The translations under genes were made by a program, and so were the position numbers. Positions 32,901 through 44,899 of a DNA stretch of 64,000 nucleotides are shown piece after piece (positions within the stretch are counted from its first letter, which is position 1; every line of letters begins with the position of its first letter). The notes beneath the pieces were generated by a model. The model searched no databases, had not been told where the DNA came from, and saw only the letters and a list, made by a program, of their open reading frames with translations. Origin of the DNA: Branchiostoma floridae (taxonomy: Eukaryota > Chordata > Leptocardii > Amphioxiformes > Branchiostomatidae). The stretch spans positions 10,053,292 to 10,117,291 of the forward strand of contig NC_049986.1 in the NCBI RefSeq assembly GCF_000003815.2, written 5' to 3'.

Positions 32901-34140
32901 TGACATTAAGCAACAGAGAATGGATCTCCGAGGGAGAACCAGGTTTTGGCTTTGAAGGATGATAATGTGGTAGCTGTTTTGTTTCAAGTAGGAGATTGTT
33001 TCATTGTAAATTGTAAAAGTAGAATTTGTTTGTTCTTTGTTAATGCGCAATGCCACACTCTGGCATTTTACACTACTCAGGGTTGACTCTAAATCGCGTG
33101 TATAAAACTCAGCCATTGTTAATGTTTGGAAATGAGACTTATGTATTCACCCAGTCACCTGATCGTCTTTATTTGTGTCGTGTTGTTACGTTATTTAAGC
33201 TTGAGTATTGCATAAAATACCTCTAAAATGAGAATATCCGCAAAAATACCTTCAGACAGAGCTGACGAGCCTCTTCTCTGATGTTTTCTTCCATACTGCC
33301 TGGTCCCATTCTCATTCCCAGGTTTCTCAGCGCACTGTAGGCAAACTTGCGTTTTTCTTTGTAGACGTGGTCGAATTTTGTGAGCCCTATGCCTGAGATA
33401 TATTAGAGAGAATTCGAACAAACAAAAGAGTCATGGGTAGTATGTCGTTATGCGAGGACAAAGTGTGCAAAATCACACATATAGAAGGAGCCATTTCTCC
33501 CTCACAGGAGTTAAGAAAACGTCTCACACGTAGAGAGGTTTTATGACTATGATTTTCTCTCCCTTATTGATTTTGAAAAATTACAATTTTTCTCTTACGG
33601 ATGTTTCAAATATTATTCACATATCTTTTTTGTGTGCGACATTTTATCAACAATTGTGTATGTGTGAGAAAAGAAAAATATGTCTCTTTATATGTGTCAT
33701 TTTGCAGCACTTGCCCCCCGATACTATTGGTGCCTTCTTGCAACCTATGGTATAGTGAACGCGAAAATTGAAGAGAAACCCACAAGCATACCTTTTCCAA
33801 AGCCAGATACTAGATTCAGCATATAGACGTTTGGCCTGCTGGAGAAAGCATCCTTGTAGTCCACAAGCGCCTCTTTGATGGCTCGGTAGCCGTTCAGAAC
33901 CACCACGTCTTCCATCCCCATTCGAACAGTGTACACGTCGCCATACTGCTTCCTCCACTCCGTAAGCTTCAGGTGGGGCGCTCGGCCGAGGGACAACAGG
34001 TGGCCGACAACAGGCCAGCTCCCACTCGGTGACGGTGGGAGGTTCTTACGTCGTTTGAAGAAGACCAGAAGAGTGAAGGAAACGACCAAAAATACCGCGA
34101 TGGTGCGTATGGAGACTTCTGACAACAACGCAGCCAACAT
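29929..34140 (-). CDS. Cytochrome P450 gene A, CYP2-like, 7 coding exons, 499 aa
   Basis: Expected to be an ER-anchored heme-thiolate monooxygenase using NADPH-P450 reductase; the substrate is unknown. Exons: 33792-34140, 33250-33392, 32178-32391, 31588-31871, 30664-30858, 30241-30376 and 29929-30107. All have GT/AG ends and sum to 1500 nt. Features in order: an N-terminal membrane anchor (residues ~8-27), the [13 protein letters not shown] hinge, I-helix AGVETT (305-310), ExxR as EIQR (363-366), FDPRRF (416-421) and the heme loop [14 protein letters not shown] with ligand Cys445. Length and exon phases fit vertebrate-like CYP2 family genes. A 5' UTR intron (34145-34275) ends just before the ATG. 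The intron between exons 4 and 5 holds a MITE, and the intron between exons 2 and 3 a LINE tail. It is the last gene of the array. A transposon end 155 bp past the stop may contribute the 3' UTR. Confidence 0.93.
31192..31447. mobile_element. MITE with ~60 bp terminal inverted repeats in a gene A intron
   Basis: AGTTACTATCAATTTT through AGAGTACGTACCTC at the left end is matched by its inverse at the right end, with few mismatches over about 60 bp. The 12 bp TAGATCTGGTTT occurs at 31148-31159 and 31447-31458, which may mark an older duplication around the insertion. It is absent from the same intron of genes B, C and D. Confidence 0.8.
32655..33120 (-). mobile_element. LINE 3' fragment in gene A intron 2
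   Basis: On the minus strand the sequence runs through CCATGGCTAGTTGGGC and CCCTGGCTGTTGG to a tail of AAATAAATAAATAAAT. A similar GGCTAGTTGGGTAGCCCTGG, followed by an AATAAATCAAATAAAATC tail, occurs at 43690-43840 on the plus strand. A short upstream frame (33116-32874) is probably a decayed C-terminus. The class (CR1/L2-like) is inferred only from the tail type. Confidence 0.5.
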
Positions 34141-34275
34141 TGTCCTGTGTTCGAAAACAAGTGGGAGGGGGTGTACTACAGTTAATAACTATAATTGTTG
34201 CCTTTTTTTCACACACTATGGTTTTAACACATTCACAAGAAGCTCTTAAATGATCAATGAAAAGTTTACCTCACC

Positions 34276-34480
34276 TTGCCATTATAGCATCTGTAGCTGT
34301 GTTACATGTACAGAAAGATAAGGTGTCTTGAAGAAACGTCCGGGCAGCGTCGTGGATCGAGTGATTGACCTTTGTTTTTCGCCTCGTCTTTGCTGCTTGG
34401 TTGACTCCGGTTCCAAAGGGTACACGTGCATCGGTCGTACCAGGGTTTACGTCTTTGAACTTTAACCTCGGAATGATCAC
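34276..34480 (-). promoter_or_regulatory. 5' UTR exon of gene A (same unit upstream of B, C and D)
   Basis: The donor AAG/GTGAG at 34276/34275 and the acceptor ACACAG four bases before the ATG bound a 131 bp intron. Equivalent introns are 43294-43422 (B), 52040-52159 (C) and 62187-62307 (D). The UTR exon sequence is alignable among the copies, so the promoter is probably just upstream. I saw no convincing TATA box on the minus strand. Confidence 0.6.
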
Positions 34481-34699
34481 ACAATGGCTGTCAAAAGTCT
34501 ACCCAAGATCTCCAAAAAGCCTTGACGTTTAAAGATGTCAGTTAAGAACTCGATACGACATGTCAACTTGAAATTATATAAACCTACCTCAACATAAACA
34601 CCACGGTATATAGCTTAATTGTATTCTTTAGAAACCTTTTCCCCCACATTCTCATGCACTTCATTTGTTCAATCATTTTCCCTACCGTACTGACTTATG

Positions 34700-34935
34700 G
34701 TTCTGAAACATTCACCAAAAGCTCTTACGAAACATAAATCTATCTCACCAATGTGTAACTGTGATACACGTGCAGGAATATGAGGAATCTTAAAAAACGC
34801 CCAGGCAGCTTGGCGGAGAGATCATTGCTTGATTCCTGTAGCGTCTTTATCCCCCCATGTACCAGGTTTCACGTACTTGATCTTTTGACCTCGGAATAGT
34901 GATACAATTGTTCTTAAAAAGTCTTCATAATGTCG
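34700..34935 (-). pseudogene. Second copy of the P450 5' UTR exon, relic or alternative first exon
   Basis: This segment resembles 34215-34480: the same order of a TATGGTTCTGAAACATTCACC-like block, a donor (TTG/GTGAGATAG at 34749/34748), a GAAACGCCCAG-like block and a block ending in TTGACCTCGGAATAGTG. It lies upstream of gene A in transcription sense. Either it is a leftover of a deleted gene copy or an alternative first exon for gene A. Confidence 0.55.
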
Positions 34936-35310
34936 TCATATAACACGATAACGACACAAGTTTTTACCGTAATTGTTGTTTACAAGTACATCATTGTCTG
35001 AAAATTTTGTGATCATACAATAAGTTTAGGTGTGGGTCCCAAAAGTTTGTTTTAAAAAACTGCACATTTTGCTGGGGTCAGTTTTGAACCCACTGGACCA
35101 TACATAAACTTTCTAGAATAACTTAATTAACGATGAGCCAATCTCAGTAAAAACGTATGAGAAGTTTTATATTTATAAGATATATATACAAACAAACTCA
35201 TAGGAGGAATTTTGTTTTCGACCAGAAATGTCACAATGGTACATAATTATCTATATACGCCTGGGGTCAGTTTTGACCCCATACGGTGGTTTGAGGGTCT
35301 TAACATTAGA

Positions 35311-35545
35311 CTAACAAGGCGCGGTATGATCAAACAGAATATATTTTCTGATTCCGTTCAACAGTATATATATGTCAAAGCGTCAAATGTAATATGTAGA
35401 AATTTCTTACACCGTTTTATACATGTGTATTGTCGATAACCTTCACAATACGTCTTTAATGGACCACCCTAGCAACCCATGCAGTCATAGACCTCCGGTG
35501 CAGCGACGCCCTCTGGTAACTTGAAGGTGAAGTGTTTCATGTTGT
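35311..35545 (-). pseudogene. Relic of a P450 copy: truncated last exon plus 3' flank
   Basis: The segment aligns to 53310-53575, the 3' flank and last exon of gene D. Only about the last 22 codons of coding sequence survive ([14 protein letters not shown] and on, then a stop in place of the normal C-terminus). The heme-loop part and all other exons are missing. It marks a former gene between A and B. Confidence 0.8.
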
Positions 35546-36271
35546 TATAAGTGAGAAGTGTATTGTGCAACCATCGCAAGGACCCGGTGACAATTTATTC
35601 ACCATTCGTCAGGTTACTATGTACATATAATATATGTATATAGTAGCCTGACGATTTTTTTAAGATGACTATATGTCCTTGCACAAAACCGTGGGAATAC
35701 TTGCGAAATACTAAACACATTTACGTCTCAACATGTTGAATACTTACATTGCAACATGCTATACATACATTTTGTACGTGCTAGTAAGGCCACAGCAAGT
35801 AAATTTTATGGATGACATCCTCTGCGGACTGCAAAAATAGTGCGATAGGGCGAAAAAAAAACAAGATGGGTGAAAAAAAACAGGATGGCTATTTTAGAAA
35901 ATAGGCACCATAAAGTTGTGATGGATGTTGTAACAAGAATTAGAGGGACAAAGCATGGTATCAGCGCCAACAAGGCATTCATTCCTGTATTCAAGACATG
36001 TACTGGTGTGGTATAAGTGACACTAGTGTGGTAGACTGGCACTCATACGCGTAGCTTCCATATTGGTATCACTTTTACAACTATCCAATAAGTTTTCTAC
36101 AACTGCAGTCCTGGGTCCACTTCCTATCAAGTGGGTTGCAACACATTTTTCACACAAAAAACATGATATTATGTATTTGTAACTCCAACATGTGAATATC
36201 ATAGTTCATCTACTTTAAATGTAAACGTAAATTTCACAATCAATATCTACAATGTCCTAAATGAGTAATAA

Positions 36272-37580
36272 CTAGAGTTCGACAAACACATTCTCTTTGC
36301 CAAATAATCATGCCTTTATCAAGACTGTAACGTCTTATTCATGTATAATACATATATTATATAATAATTTAGTAATTTACTAAATAGTACCTACCCCAAT
36401 AGCAAATGACTGCATGAACGTGTGTTCCTCAGAAACCGACAAACGACAAATGCTACCAAAAACATAACCGTCTCAGCGAACTGATGACAATGAAATTATG
36501 TACATATGTTGTGATATTTTCCAGCGCAACTTTCATAGTGTTTTGTTAAAATCAGTAGTCTCACCAGACTACGGCCTGGTCGAATAGTACACAGATGACC
36601 TTGTATGATCCCTGGTCAATCAGAATTTCATGCTTTCAAGACATATCATCCCTGGTCAATCAGAATTTCATGCTTCCAAGACAACGCCAGGGATTCTCTG
36701 CTTCCACTGGCTCTCTTGACCTAATTCTTCTCTATTTTTAGACATCTATGGGCCGATTCAAGTCCTTTCAGGTAACTCCGTCACAAGTATATTGCAACCA
36801 TTATAGTTTCCCTAAGTAATTATATTTAATACATAGTGATTTATATAATTAGCATCTCATTATGTTGATAATCACCCAAAGTACCTACATACCAAAAACA
36901 AAGAATATCCATCAATCCCCTCAGGAGTTATACATCTAAAAAGTTACAAACTATAAGACCCACTGCAGTTCCAAACAAGCTACTAGGGGGCCCAAAATTA
37001 CACCATTTACTCCTAGTCCCAACAGCTACCCACCACTTAAAATTCATGAACCTGGCACTTCTGGAAAATTTAGGCGCAAACTTTGACGCTCACTTGCAGT
37101 ACCAAAACAAGTTGCCAGGAAGCCCATTATCGAACTTGACCTTCCTTTCTGTGTCCCCTACCTATCAACGAAATATCATTAGCATCCATCAAGAACATCT
37201 CGAGTTATCTTGCATACAGACAAACGCACTTACATACAAAGCCAGCTACAGCACCATAGGTAAAAGCTAGCTAAACCATTCTCGCACATGACAATCCTTT
37301 CCACAACCGCTACACACCTGCTAAATATCGTGGAAATCGCCCAGCTGCATTTTGACTTATGCTTCCGGAAACAAACCCCGAAAAAATACAAAGCTCACTG
37401 CTGTACCGTAGGAAAACGCCAGGTAAACCGTTTTCGAAATAGGCATGCCTTTTGACAACCGCTACACACCTGCAAAAAATCAAAAAGTTCCATCCACAAT
37501 TTCTCGACTTATATGTTGTTGACCTACATACAGACCCAAGTCGGCAAAATCATACTCTATCGCCATTGGCGAAGAGAAAA
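36272..37580 (-). mobile_element. Helentron-like non-autonomous element (HINE), copy 1
   Basis: Read on the minus strand it begins TCTCTTCGCCAATGGCGA and ends TTTGTCGAACTCTAG followed by T. It has the short inverted match TCTTCGCCAA / TTGGCAAAGA near its ends and a small hairpin (GTTT-GTC-GAAC) before CTAG. The 3' flank of gene C is continuous where this element interrupts the 3' flank of gene B, so it is an insertion after the B/C duplication. The interior has ~230 bp modules with ACTAGGGGGCCCAAAA. Related copies are at 56812-59143 and 59488-60593. Confidence 0.7.
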
Positions 37581-37755
37581 ATATGCACTGCATGCTCAAT
37601 CAGAAAAGTTATGATAAATTCCATTATATAGTCCGCATATGTGAAAGCATACGTCAAAGGTCATAACATAATTATAAAAGGGTTATACACTTATTCTGTA
37701 CATGTTAACATGTGCATCATCAATCCTTGTCACAATTTGCTTTAAAACGGACATA

Positions 37756-40700
37756 CTAGCGCCGATTAATGCACATATTGATTGTTGGTGGGACCAAAGT
37801 TATTGTCATGCAGCCATCTGTCGAAGGTGCAGCGGCGCCCTCTGGCAACTTGAAGGTGAAGTGCTTCAGGAGGGAAGAGAAGATCAGAAAGAGCTCCATC
37901 TTAGCCAGCTGCTCACCAAGGCAGACACGGCGACCTGTAGAATAGGATAACGAGAAAAAATTAAAAGAACATTGCAAGAAAATCGTTTTTGATGACACGA
38001 ATGACTGGTTTATGACTTAATAGTTTAAGGTGCTTAAACACACTTCTAGTGCTTTTCGTGATCAGTGTGGATGACATCAGTTTATAGTTTAAGGTTCCAA
38101 AACATACTTTGAGTGTTTTTATGTCATCTTGTTTAAAAACTCACCGGTAGAAAAGGGCATGTAGGATTCCGGCCTGGTAGCCACCTTGCCGTCAGAGTCC
38201 AGGAACCTACGGGGGTCAAACTTCTCTGGGTCCGACCAGTATTCTGGGTCCATATGAGCTGACCACAGGTTGGGAAGAACCTTCAAATTAAAACGAATAG
38301 ACTGCAGTAAAAGAATTTTTAAGTTTTAGTATCAATTGCAATACCACGTGGCGAGTGGCTATAGAAATATCATTTTGCGATTCTAGTCAAAATAAAGAGC
38401 TTTTTGACATATAAATCACCCGATTGAAACGTAAAATCCTCATATATACCTAGCTAACTACGTCTCATGAACGATCCCAAAGATTTTTTTTTTTAATTTT
38501 TTTTATTCACATTTCTTTAAAGAGGATGAGACGGAAAGCAGACCCTGCTTATCGAGGTCTTCTCCTCATGTACATAAACAAAATAAGGACACACATACAG
38601 GACTACAAAACGCTAAATAACAAAGGCAAGAGATAATGATAACGACATGAAATAAAACAACAAGGAATCAAATAACAAAGTGACGTGTAGCTGGCATAAA
38701 AACTTAGAAGTAATCAAATAAGGTTATAAATCAACTTAAACAACCTGTCTATTGAACACAAGACATAACTACATGAAAATAAACAAGGAATCAAACAACA
38801 GAGTGACATATGGCTGATAAACAAACTTAGAAATAATCAAATAAGGTTCAGCTAAAATGATCTGTCTGTTTGATGAACTTAAATACAACATCAAATAAAT
38901 GACAGTTCTGAATGGTAGATAGTACTGGGTTTCCCCTGAGTAAGGTTGAACATAAAATATTTTCAGTGGTGTGTCTTGGGTCAAATGGTAAGATACCCTG
39001 CATGAACATAGTGGTTAAAGATGACAACATATCAAGTCTTGCATCATTGTATAGAGGACAGTGTAGGCTCTTAATAAATCTCTCACCTGCGTTCCCGCTG
39101 GGATGTCATAGCCTCGAAAAGTCGTGTCCTCGTTAGGGGCGCGAGGAACACCGAGAGGAAGGATGGCCCTGATGCGCTGGATTTCCATGATAGTAGCCTC
39201 GGTATACGGGAGCTGGGACCTGTGAGCCAGGGTGGGCACGTCATGGTCTGTTCTCAGGATACTGTCCAGCTCAGCTTGGACCTGTTACAGATTTTTCTCA
39301 TATGAATCAACAACGCTTACTGCAGTTACAATAACAGTATCCATTACTTTAGGTCAAAGTAGACGTTTATACTTCAAATAAGCTATCTGGAGTTCTAAGT
39401 CCGTATATGTGACTTATGAATTGTGTTATAGCTTAAATTTTAGAACTTGAAGATCCTTTGACTATTGTACGACCAGCTTCCTCGCCATTCCGAATACGCA
39501 TGCGCAGCGACAGGAATTGTGGGACGGGTAATACAAATGTATGTCAAAAGCGACCGTTGTCTTGATTTGCATAAAAATGTCCAGACGCGTGTTTTGCTTA
39601 TGATATATAAATGTCTCAGGGTCTATTTTGCTGTGAATGCGTTATTGGAATCGTGAACAAGCCTATGCCTTCTCACACTTTCGACTTTTGTAAAACACTA
39701 GAACTAGGGCCTAGACGACAATGCATTACTCGTACATGCGTACTACGCACTTTAAGGTACCTTTTGTTGTTCCTCTGGACACAGAACCATGAACAGAAGA
39801 CCCCATCGCAAGCTGGTGACTGTGGTCTCGATTCCAGCGAAAAACAGGTCTTGAATTATCCAGTCAATATTCTCCTCAGTAAAGCAGTCGGTCTTCTGTA
39901 ATTCGTTGAGGAGGAGGTCGATGAAGTCTCGTGGATTCTCGTTGTCCATGGTCTCGCGATGCTGTGTAATTTCTTCTCGAAGGAATGCGTGGGTCTCTTC
40001 AATGCATTCGACAAGAATCCTGTTTGTTGAATTTACTGTAAAGGAAACAAATTCAATATGACATCAAGCAGAAAACAACATTGCTGCGTCAAAACTACAA
40101 GCTGTGTGACCAAAATGAGATCATCGATATTGAATATACGTCGATGTAAGTTAAACATCCAGGTAGTAAGATACGCCAAAAAGTAGTTACTCAAGAAACT
40201 GGATATGGTTTTGGAAACGGTCAGACGTTTCGGACCTACCTTTGTTTGCGGTTGAAATCTAAATTGTCTTCAGCTTGAATTGTCTTACATGTCTCCGATT
40301 GGACATCTAAAATTTTCTTCATTCATAGTTAGGGTAAAAAAAAGATCTGTTTCTTTCAGATCACTTTAGTGTCACTGACGAAGGATAGTGGATTCTATCC
40401 GAAGCGTCTGACCGTTTCCAAAACCATATCCAGTTGCTTGAGTAACTACTTTTTGTGGATATTGGACATATCTGTGCTTTGCGACTATAGACTTTGCCGC
40501 TCTACAATCAGTAAGGTGAGCACTTGTGATGAATACTGACGTAATTGCTCAAACTCAAAACCATTTATGAACAAAGCATCGTTACATATCTAATATCATA
40601 GCCTGGGTACCATCCGATTACTACCAGGCTAAATATTTAAGGTGCCCCGGTAGAAGTTGGATGGTACCTGAGCTAACAATATCTTACCTCCCGGTATGAA

Positions 40701-43289
40701 CCGCAGAAAAGGAAAAACAGCCATTAGTTGACTTGATCCTACTTGGGCGGCCACCTTGTTGACGATCTTGGAAAGTTCGAGGAACTTTTCATCATCGTAG
40801 TCGTAACGTTTCCCGAACACCATGGAGCAGATGATGTTGGCGACTGACACAGTCAGGTTGTCGGCGATGTCACGTGGATGTGCGTCCCCTTGCTCGGACA
40901 GCTATGGAAGATTATCTTTATTCTCATGTCATGCTTGTATCTATATGTACAGCAAAGGCCGTGTACGACGTGCATTTGGAATTGAGAAAGACTGATCATG
41001 TGCTCACAACTCAAACCACTATCACCTGGTCGTCATTAATTTTGTGCTGTGTTGTAACATTATGAAACCTTATTTGTCCCTTTGGAAGTGCCAGAAGTGA
41101 AATTTAAATACCTTCATACAGAGCTGACGAGCCTCTTCTCTGATGTTCTCTTCCATACTGCCTGGTCCCATTCTCATTCCCAGGTTTCTCAGCGCACTGT
41201 AGGCAAACTTGCGTTTTTCTTTGTAGGCTTGGTTGAACTTTGAGATCGCGATGTCTGTGAGATGTATGATATCATATTCATATATATTTTACAAATGCGG
41301 TATGTCATGGGCTGAAGGGAAGAGCAGAAGGGTATGATTATCATTGTTTGTTAAGTATTGTTTGCAATGCTGCCGGGCCATATTGTACAGATGTACTAGT
41401 ACATAGTGCCGCGGATAATACATTGAGAATTGGTACCCATCTTATTGGCACCCATCTTATTAACACTGCTACAAGTGAAGGTCACTATTAAGTTAAGATA
41501 TTCGAACACCTTATGGTAACAGTGTGATGGCTCCTTGAAAATCGTCATGTAGTAATATACATTCCCGAATGTTCTTTGAAACTCTATTGAGGGGGGGGGG
41601 GCGGTCTTTTGAGGCCCACGCAAACTTTCATATCGCATGACGTCAGAACTTACGCTAGAGCCACCAAATTTGGTGACTTTTCGCGAAATTTATATTAATT
41701 GCCAAAGATTTCAAAAAATGTTTCCCGCACTAGCGATCTCGCCCTCCCCGGCTAGTGATCTCGCCCCCCTACCTCGCCCCCCTTTAGCGATTTCGCCCCC
41801 CCCCCCAAAAAAAAACGGGTTTACATGACATTTTAGAAGTTGATTGGTATTAATCACAAAATGCAGTTTCAGAATGATATAAGTACACGAGTTTGATACA
41901 TAACTCCATTCATAGTATCAATATTAACGTAATTACATGGTAATAAGATAGTTGAACTTGTTTCAGACAAGGAGGGTTTGGTCCCTTGAATTCCCATTAT
42001 TGCATATACCTGAGTCTTGACATAAGATGTATTTCATTGTATTCACCTGTCCTCAAGCAACCTATATATCTCCAATATGAAGTCTCTACCATGAAGTGAC
42101 CACAAAAGAACTATGTAATGTCTTTATTAATTATGCAAATATTAGGTATTAATTAGAATAACGCACATTTTGGTATATGCACCTGGCCAAGGGATATATA
42201 AGGATATAATAAGATTTATTATTATTTTCACCTCCAACATGACTGTTTTTTTCTAGTATTTAGGAACTGATGCATTTACCCGTGTTTCTTAAGACAGGTA
42301 CTTTACAAGTGTTTGTGTAGCATTTAGCAACAGCTATATCAACTTGCGCTTAGATAGTGTTTATAATGAGAAACTATTATTCACTTGTGTTTTTGTTAGT
42401 GCTTTGGAAATGTTTCCAGCACAAGAAAGAAAACACTGTGACAAATTGAAAACATATAGCTGACGTATTCCGTACCATAGACGGTGTTGATTTATACGTT
42501 ATGCCAGCTCAGCTGCAAAAATTGTCTTTTTCATTTCAATGTCATGTTTGCACCGAACAATATAGTATCGACTTTCGAGGTGTGACATCTTACGGTACGG
42601 TAATAAGGTGCCATATAGGTACCAGGTAACACACCATATACGTTACTCCCCAGGTGCAGTATAGTACCAGGTAGCGCACCTGTAATATGTAGTAGCCAGC
42701 TGCTCTTGGGGGGGGGGGCGAAAACGCTAGTGATCTCGCCCCCGGGGGGGGGGGGCGAGATCCCCGGGGGGGCGAGATCGCTGTCACACCGGTCTGAATA
42801 GGGTTAACATAGTAGTATAAACATCTCTTCCTGTACGAGCTAGCACCTAACTAAATCGTTCAAGACCATCAGTTTCAAAACTCTACATAGTTGCAGGCTA
42901 TGAAGACTGCGAAAATTCGAGAGAAGCACCTAGTATGTACCTTTTCCGAAGCCAGATATCAGATTTAGCAAGTAGACGTCTGGCCTGTTGGAGAAAGCGT
43001 CCTTGTAGTCCACAAGCGCCTCTTTGATGGCCCGGTAGCCGTTCAGAACCACCACGTCTTCCATCCCCATTCGAACAGTGTACACGTCGCCATACTGCTT
43101 CCTCCACTCCGTAAGCTTCAGGTGGGGCGCTCGGCCGAGGGACAACAGGTGGCCGACAACAGGCCAGCTCCCACTCGGTGACGGTGGGAGGTTCTTACGT
43201 CGTTTGAAGAAGACATGAAGAGTCAGGAAAACGACGAAAAATAGCGCAATGGTCTGGATGGAGATTTCTGGCCACAACGCAGAAAACAT
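37756..43289 (-). CDS. Cytochrome P450 gene B, CYP2-like, 7 coding exons, 496 aa
   Basis: Predicted ER-bound monooxygenase, paralogous to gene A. Exons: 42941-43289, 41112-41254, 40688-40901, 39761-40035, 39087-39281, 38145-38280 and 37756-37934. All are GT/AG with the same phases as A; the total of 1491 nt reflects a three-codon deletion in exon 4 (NELQKTDCF). The N-terminal anchor (MFSALWPEISIQTIALFF and on) differs from A, while the following ~70 residues are almost identical. Motifs: AGIETT in the I-helix, EIQR, FDPRRF and heme loop [14 protein letters not shown]. Introns carry a G/C-tract element (intron 1), two inverted-repeat elements (intron 3) and a LINE end (intron 5). A HINE lies about 175 bp past the stop. 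There are no in-frame stops or bad splice sites, so it is probably functional. Confidence 0.93.
38487..39066 (-). mobile_element. 5'-truncated LINE end in gene B intron 5
   Basis: On the minus strand it starts inside a coding region typical of the end of a LINE polyprotein (LHCPLYNDAR, later FIKQT near the C-terminus), with a frameshift partway. A 3' UTR follows (AAGACCTCGATAAGCAGGG and GTCTCATCCTCTTTAAAG blocks) with AATAAA and an A-rich tail at 38487-38515. It begins within 20 bases of the exon 5 donor. Transcription is in the sense direction of gene B. Confidence 0.75.
40175..40461. mobile_element. MITE with ~58 bp inverted termini in gene B intron 3
   Basis: AAAAGTAGTTACTCAAG then CTGGATATGGTTTTGGAAAC and GGTCAGACG at the left end are repeated inverted at the right end. 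The centre (about 110-170 bp) is non-coding. Confidence 0.8.
40606..40677. repeat. Small inverted repeat beside exon 3, shared with gene C
   Basis: TAGCCTGGGTACCATC at one end faces GGATGGTACCTGAGCTA at the other. A diverged version sits at the same place in gene C (50392-50463), just before the exon 3 donor on the minus strand. It therefore predates the B/C duplication. I did not find it in A or D. Confidence 0.75.
41727..42790. repeat. Element with G/C-homopolymer inverted ends in gene B intron 1
   Basis: The left end has repeated TAGCGATCTCGCCCCCC units with C runs up to about 12. The right end has the same units inverted, with G runs of 7-12. The ~0.9 kb between is AT-rich and non-coding. 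The ends could form G-quadruplexes or a long hairpin. Confidence 0.6.
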
Positions 43290-43689
43290 TGTCCTGTGTT
43301 TGAAAAGAAATGGGAGGGGTCGTATCTACTATAATTTTGTTGCCCATATATTTGCCTTTTTTTACACTCTATGGCTCTGAAACATTCACCAAAAAGCTCC
43401 TAGGAAATACAGTGTATCTCACCTTGCTTTAAGAAAATGTGTAGCTGTATATACCACGTACAGGAAGATTAGAAATCTTGAAGAAACGCCCAGACACTTT
43501 GGCGGGATCCTTTCTTGGTTTTTGTTGCGTCTTGCTGCTTGATTGACTCCGGTGCCAAAGGGGGTCACGCATACCTTTGTTGTACCAGGCTTTCACGTCA
43601 TTGATCTTTTAACCTCCGAATAGTGATACAATTCTTCTAAAAAAAGTCCTTACATGCTGCAAAATAAACACCAAGGTATGTGGAATCGA

Positions 43690-43840
43690 CTCTAATACTG
43701 TTGTATATTGTATACTATTGTATAATGTATTTTGTATTGTTACCAGGGCTAGCCCGTGATAATAGCCTCCGGCTAGTTGGGTAGCCCTGGCTGTATCTCT
43801 TATGACTATACAGCCGAATAAATCAAATAAAATCAAATTA
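43690..43840 (+). mobile_element. LINE 3' tail fragment
   Basis: GGCTAGTTGGGTAGCCCTGG, followed by GAATAAATCAAATAAAATC, matches the tail type seen inverted at 32655-32760. No coding part is attached. Confidence 0.5.
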
Positions 43841-43879
43841 ACCTCTGTTCTAAGGAAACCCAATCTTCAACAAAAACTT

Positions 43880-44165
43880 TCCTCACTGACATCGCTTGAA
43901 AGTGCCGTGAAAGGAAACGCAAGGGCTTACGATGAAGAACCATAGCGCCATGAGTATCAGGTATCTTCTGAACTGTTGTATAAACATTCTGGCGTTTGTA
44001 TTTTGGTCAGGCACATTGTCAAAGAAAACACACTGCCAGGGCACTGCCGCGGTCACTGCTCTGGAGGATTGCTTCAAATGGTACGATGCGTTGTTTGAGG
44101 GGTGGGGTCGGGGTTCGATGGGTATAAAATACTATATTAAAGTTCAGCTATCTAAATCTATGTGA
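43880..44165 (+). repeat. Block conserved upstream of genes B and C
   Basis: Aligns with about 52690-53040. Both copies contain TATAAAA on the plus strand (about 44124 and 52993). A short frame (MSIRYLLNCC here, MSIKCLFNCC there) is alike for ~25 codons and then shifts frame, so conserved coding is unlikely. It may be shared regulatory sequence or simply part of the duplicated unit. Confidence 0.5.
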
Positions 44166-44899
44166 ATGATTATTGATATCGATTTATGAAATATAGCACT
44201 ATATCACATTGTCATAATGATTTAAATTACATGCCGCCAAATAATTTTATTCACAGAGCAGTAGAATGCTTCATTGTATGCAATAATTCTCAAGTGGTCA
44301 TTACTGACCTCTGGGAAGAGCAGCTAAGGCCGATTGGGCCATTCCAGTTCAAATAAAGGAAGCTGAACTGAACGTAAATTATACAAAAAAAAGCAAGAAA
44401 AATACACCTTTGTCTCTAGCATGTCGTTTTGGTTCAAAAGTGGGAGGTTAAGTCCGGTGTTTTAACGAGCTACAGTCAGATGATGGGAATGACACCTGGT
44501 GGACTTTACCCTGGTCTAATATTGTAGGACTTGTATAACATTCATTATCCACATGATACTGCTTGCTTATACAAAGTTTTGAAAAAAATTATTAGTTCCT
44601 ATCAAGTGGGTTTCTATGCTCTTTCACCAAAAACATACATTTGTAACTCTAACATGTGAACATAATAGTTCATCTACTTTACATGTAAACGTAAATTTGA
44701 CAATCAATGTCTACAATGTCGTAAGATGGGTAATAAGAATAGGCACTTCAAGGTCAATCAGAAACGTTAACGTTATGGTAGATTCCGTCATATGGTGCAC
44801 ATATCCAAAGCTTCAAAGGTTATAACATTTAAAAACTGTTATAAACTTATTAAGTACATGTTATCAATCCTTGTCACAATTTGCTTTAGAACGAGCATA

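Larger units (their letters stand above)
43424..44899. other. Intergenic region between genes B and C
   Basis: From right to left in transcription sense: 3' flank of C (44600-44899, alignable with the 3' flank of B), a possible retroelement tail at about 44330-44370, a block shared with 52690-53060 (43880-44165), a LINE tail at 43690-43840, then the gene B 5' UTR exon. The shared block contains GGGTATAAAAT on the plus strand. No intact gene is seen. Confidence 0.6.

Noticed and set aside
33929..34249. Plus-strand frames opposite P450 exon 1 (also at 51824, 61959)
   Set aside because: Antisense shadows of a strongly conserved exon; they carry no independent motif.
35040..35300. Pair of GGGTCAGTTTTGACC-like palindromes as transposon ends
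   Set aside because: The two sites are in similar orientation with no further inverted similarity, so a transposon could not be defined.
43932..44165. Conserved small protein (MSIRYLLNCC / MSIKCLFNCC) upstream of genes B and C
   Set aside because: The two copies agree for about 25 codons and then lose a common frame, so protein-level selection is unlikely.
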